Shown here in pieces: positions 63,354 through 64,000 of a stretch of 64,000 nucleotides of DNA; within the stretch, counting starts at the first letter, position 1; each line of letters begins with the position of its first letter. Source of the DNA: CAVSUZ01 sp963791885 (GTDB lineage Bacteria; Pseudomonadota; Alphaproteobacteria; Acetobacterales; Acetobacteraceae); NCBI GenBank assembly GCA_963791885.1, contig CAWBUL010000006.1, positions 62,001-126,000 of the forward strand, in the 5' to 3' direction. Position numbers and translations under genes: made by a program. The notes under the pieces are model-generated. The model had not been told where the DNA came from. It saw nothing but the letters and a program-made list of their open reading frames with translations, and did no database searches.

Positions 63354-64000
63354 CTAGCCAGCCAACAGCAAATCAAGGAGGTTGCGCGTCCCCGCAACCA
63401 CTTTTACCGAACGACAGAACAGATCCCGATCAGCACCACCGCCTCGAGGGCTTTGATCGCTGTTGCGGGCTGCCGCTAGCTCGACCATGGCAGCAATCTC
63501 GCCGATCAGCTCGATCTCCAATGTGCCTTCCGCGCCAGGATGAAGGACGACCCGTTCGATCAGCGCACGCGCGGCCTCGAGTGCCTCCGTCGCCTCCGGA
63601 CCGGTCAGAGCCTCGCGTAGCGTCTCGACCTTGGCCCGGTAGCGTCCGGCCAGGTTGGGGTGAAGCGCCGGTGCGGCGTCCGGAGCGGCAGCAAGCTCAC
63701 GTTGCAGGTACGCCTTGCGCGCCTCCAGTGTATCGAGCTGCGCCTGAAGGCCGGTGGAGCGGAGTCCGTCTGCGATGGCCTCGATGAGACCGTTCAGCCG
63801 CCGGTCCACGGCCTGCAGTTCCCGCTCCCTGACCGCTCGATCACTCGCGGTGCCGGCCTGCAGCTTGTTCCACTCCCTGATAAACTCGGCGGTAAACGCA
63901 GCGACATGCTCCGGCTGCATCAGCCGGTCGCGGAGGGCATCGAGAATGAGCTGATCCAGGCGTTCGCGCCTGATGCTCAGCCGGTTCTGGCAGACTTCCA
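63354..64000 (-). CDS. Large serine recombinase, C-terminal part (runs off the window)
   Basis: The open minus frame enters from the right edge with CQNRLSIRRERLDQLILDAL (the zinc-ribbon and helix region of large serine recombinases), then MQPEHVAAFTAEFIREWNKL. A long coiled coil follows (RERELQAVDRRLNGLIEAIA, LDTLEARKAYLQRELAAAPD), then ALIERVVLHPGAEGTLEIEL and a basic tail ending LLDLLLAG. The catalytic N-terminal domain lies outside the window. Confidence 0.82.
   Translation of the reverse strand, partial: EVCQNRLSIRRERLDQLILDALRDRLMQPEHVAAFTAEFIREWNKLQAGTASDRAVRERELQAVDRRLNGLIEAIADGLRSTGLQAQLDTLEARKAYLQRELAAAPDAAPALHPNLAGRYRAKVETLREALTGPEATEALEAARALIERVVLHPGAEGTLEIELIGEIAAMVELAAARNSDQSPRGGGADRDLFCRSVKVVAGTRNLLDLLLAG

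Overview
The window looks like accessory DNA, probably a large plasmid or a plasmid-derived island, from an acid- or acetic-acid-associated alphaproteobacterium of Acetobacteraceae type. This is inferred from high GC content, two ParA-type partition loci, Trb conjugation gene remnants, very many insertion sequences, and small plasmid genes (DUF29, DUF4236, LprI-like). No rRNA or tRNA gene was seen. Many genes are broken by single-base frameshifts, in-frame amber codons or mobile elements, so much of the window is in decay, or the assembly contains indels.

Layout. 1-4.7 kb: start of a tyrosine recombinase leaving the window, a ribbon-helix-helix (RHH) gene, a structured non-coding element, a repeat-containing membrane protein and a minus-strand Fe-S-type helicase. 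4.7-7.5 kb: an IS407-group element interrupted by an IS256 element. 7.5-14.8 kb: half of a split gene, an HNH nuclease, HU, partition locus 1 (parA frameshifted) with a small-gene operon, and decayed regulators. 14.8-27.8 kb: IS6-family copies around acs fragments, an alpha/beta hydrolase and inorganic pyrophosphatase, a sugar ABC transporter without its ATPase, CheR and peptide-ABC fragments, and a CBS-BON gene with an FNR-like box. 27.9-34.1 kb: a segment bounded by 51-bp inverted repeats that carries dnaE2. 34.1-43.0 kb: a DUF900 hydrolase, an IS1182-like remnant, a Tn3-family transposon and a Toprim plus Fe-S helicase gene cut by it. 43-48.7 kb: a PEP-CTERM protein, the second copy of the non-coding element, partition locus 2, and a HEPN-like and an AraC-like gene. 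48.7-53.9 kb: an IS5-family element and a tightly coupled operon of small exported proteins. 53.9-55.2 kb: the second IS407-group copy, inverted. 55.2-64 kb: the other half of the split gene, XRE regulators, trbB/trbC, integrase and excisionase pieces, a HlyD fragment, an octaheme cytochrome c with TPRs, and a large serine recombinase leaving the window.

Two results stand out. First, the two IS407-group copies carry swapped 4-bp target duplications (atga/gccg and gccg/atga), and one nucleotidyltransferase-like gene is split between 55.35 kb and 7.46 kb in exact frame. The 46-kb segment between the copies has therefore been inverted by recombination. Second, when the inversion is undone, two loci show the same arrangement: an RHH gene, then a terminator-ended non-coding element of about 250 bp, then, tail to tail, a helicase gene with an XPD/DinG-like cysteine cluster. 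This looks like a duplicated plasmid maintenance or replication module that I cannot match to a described system.
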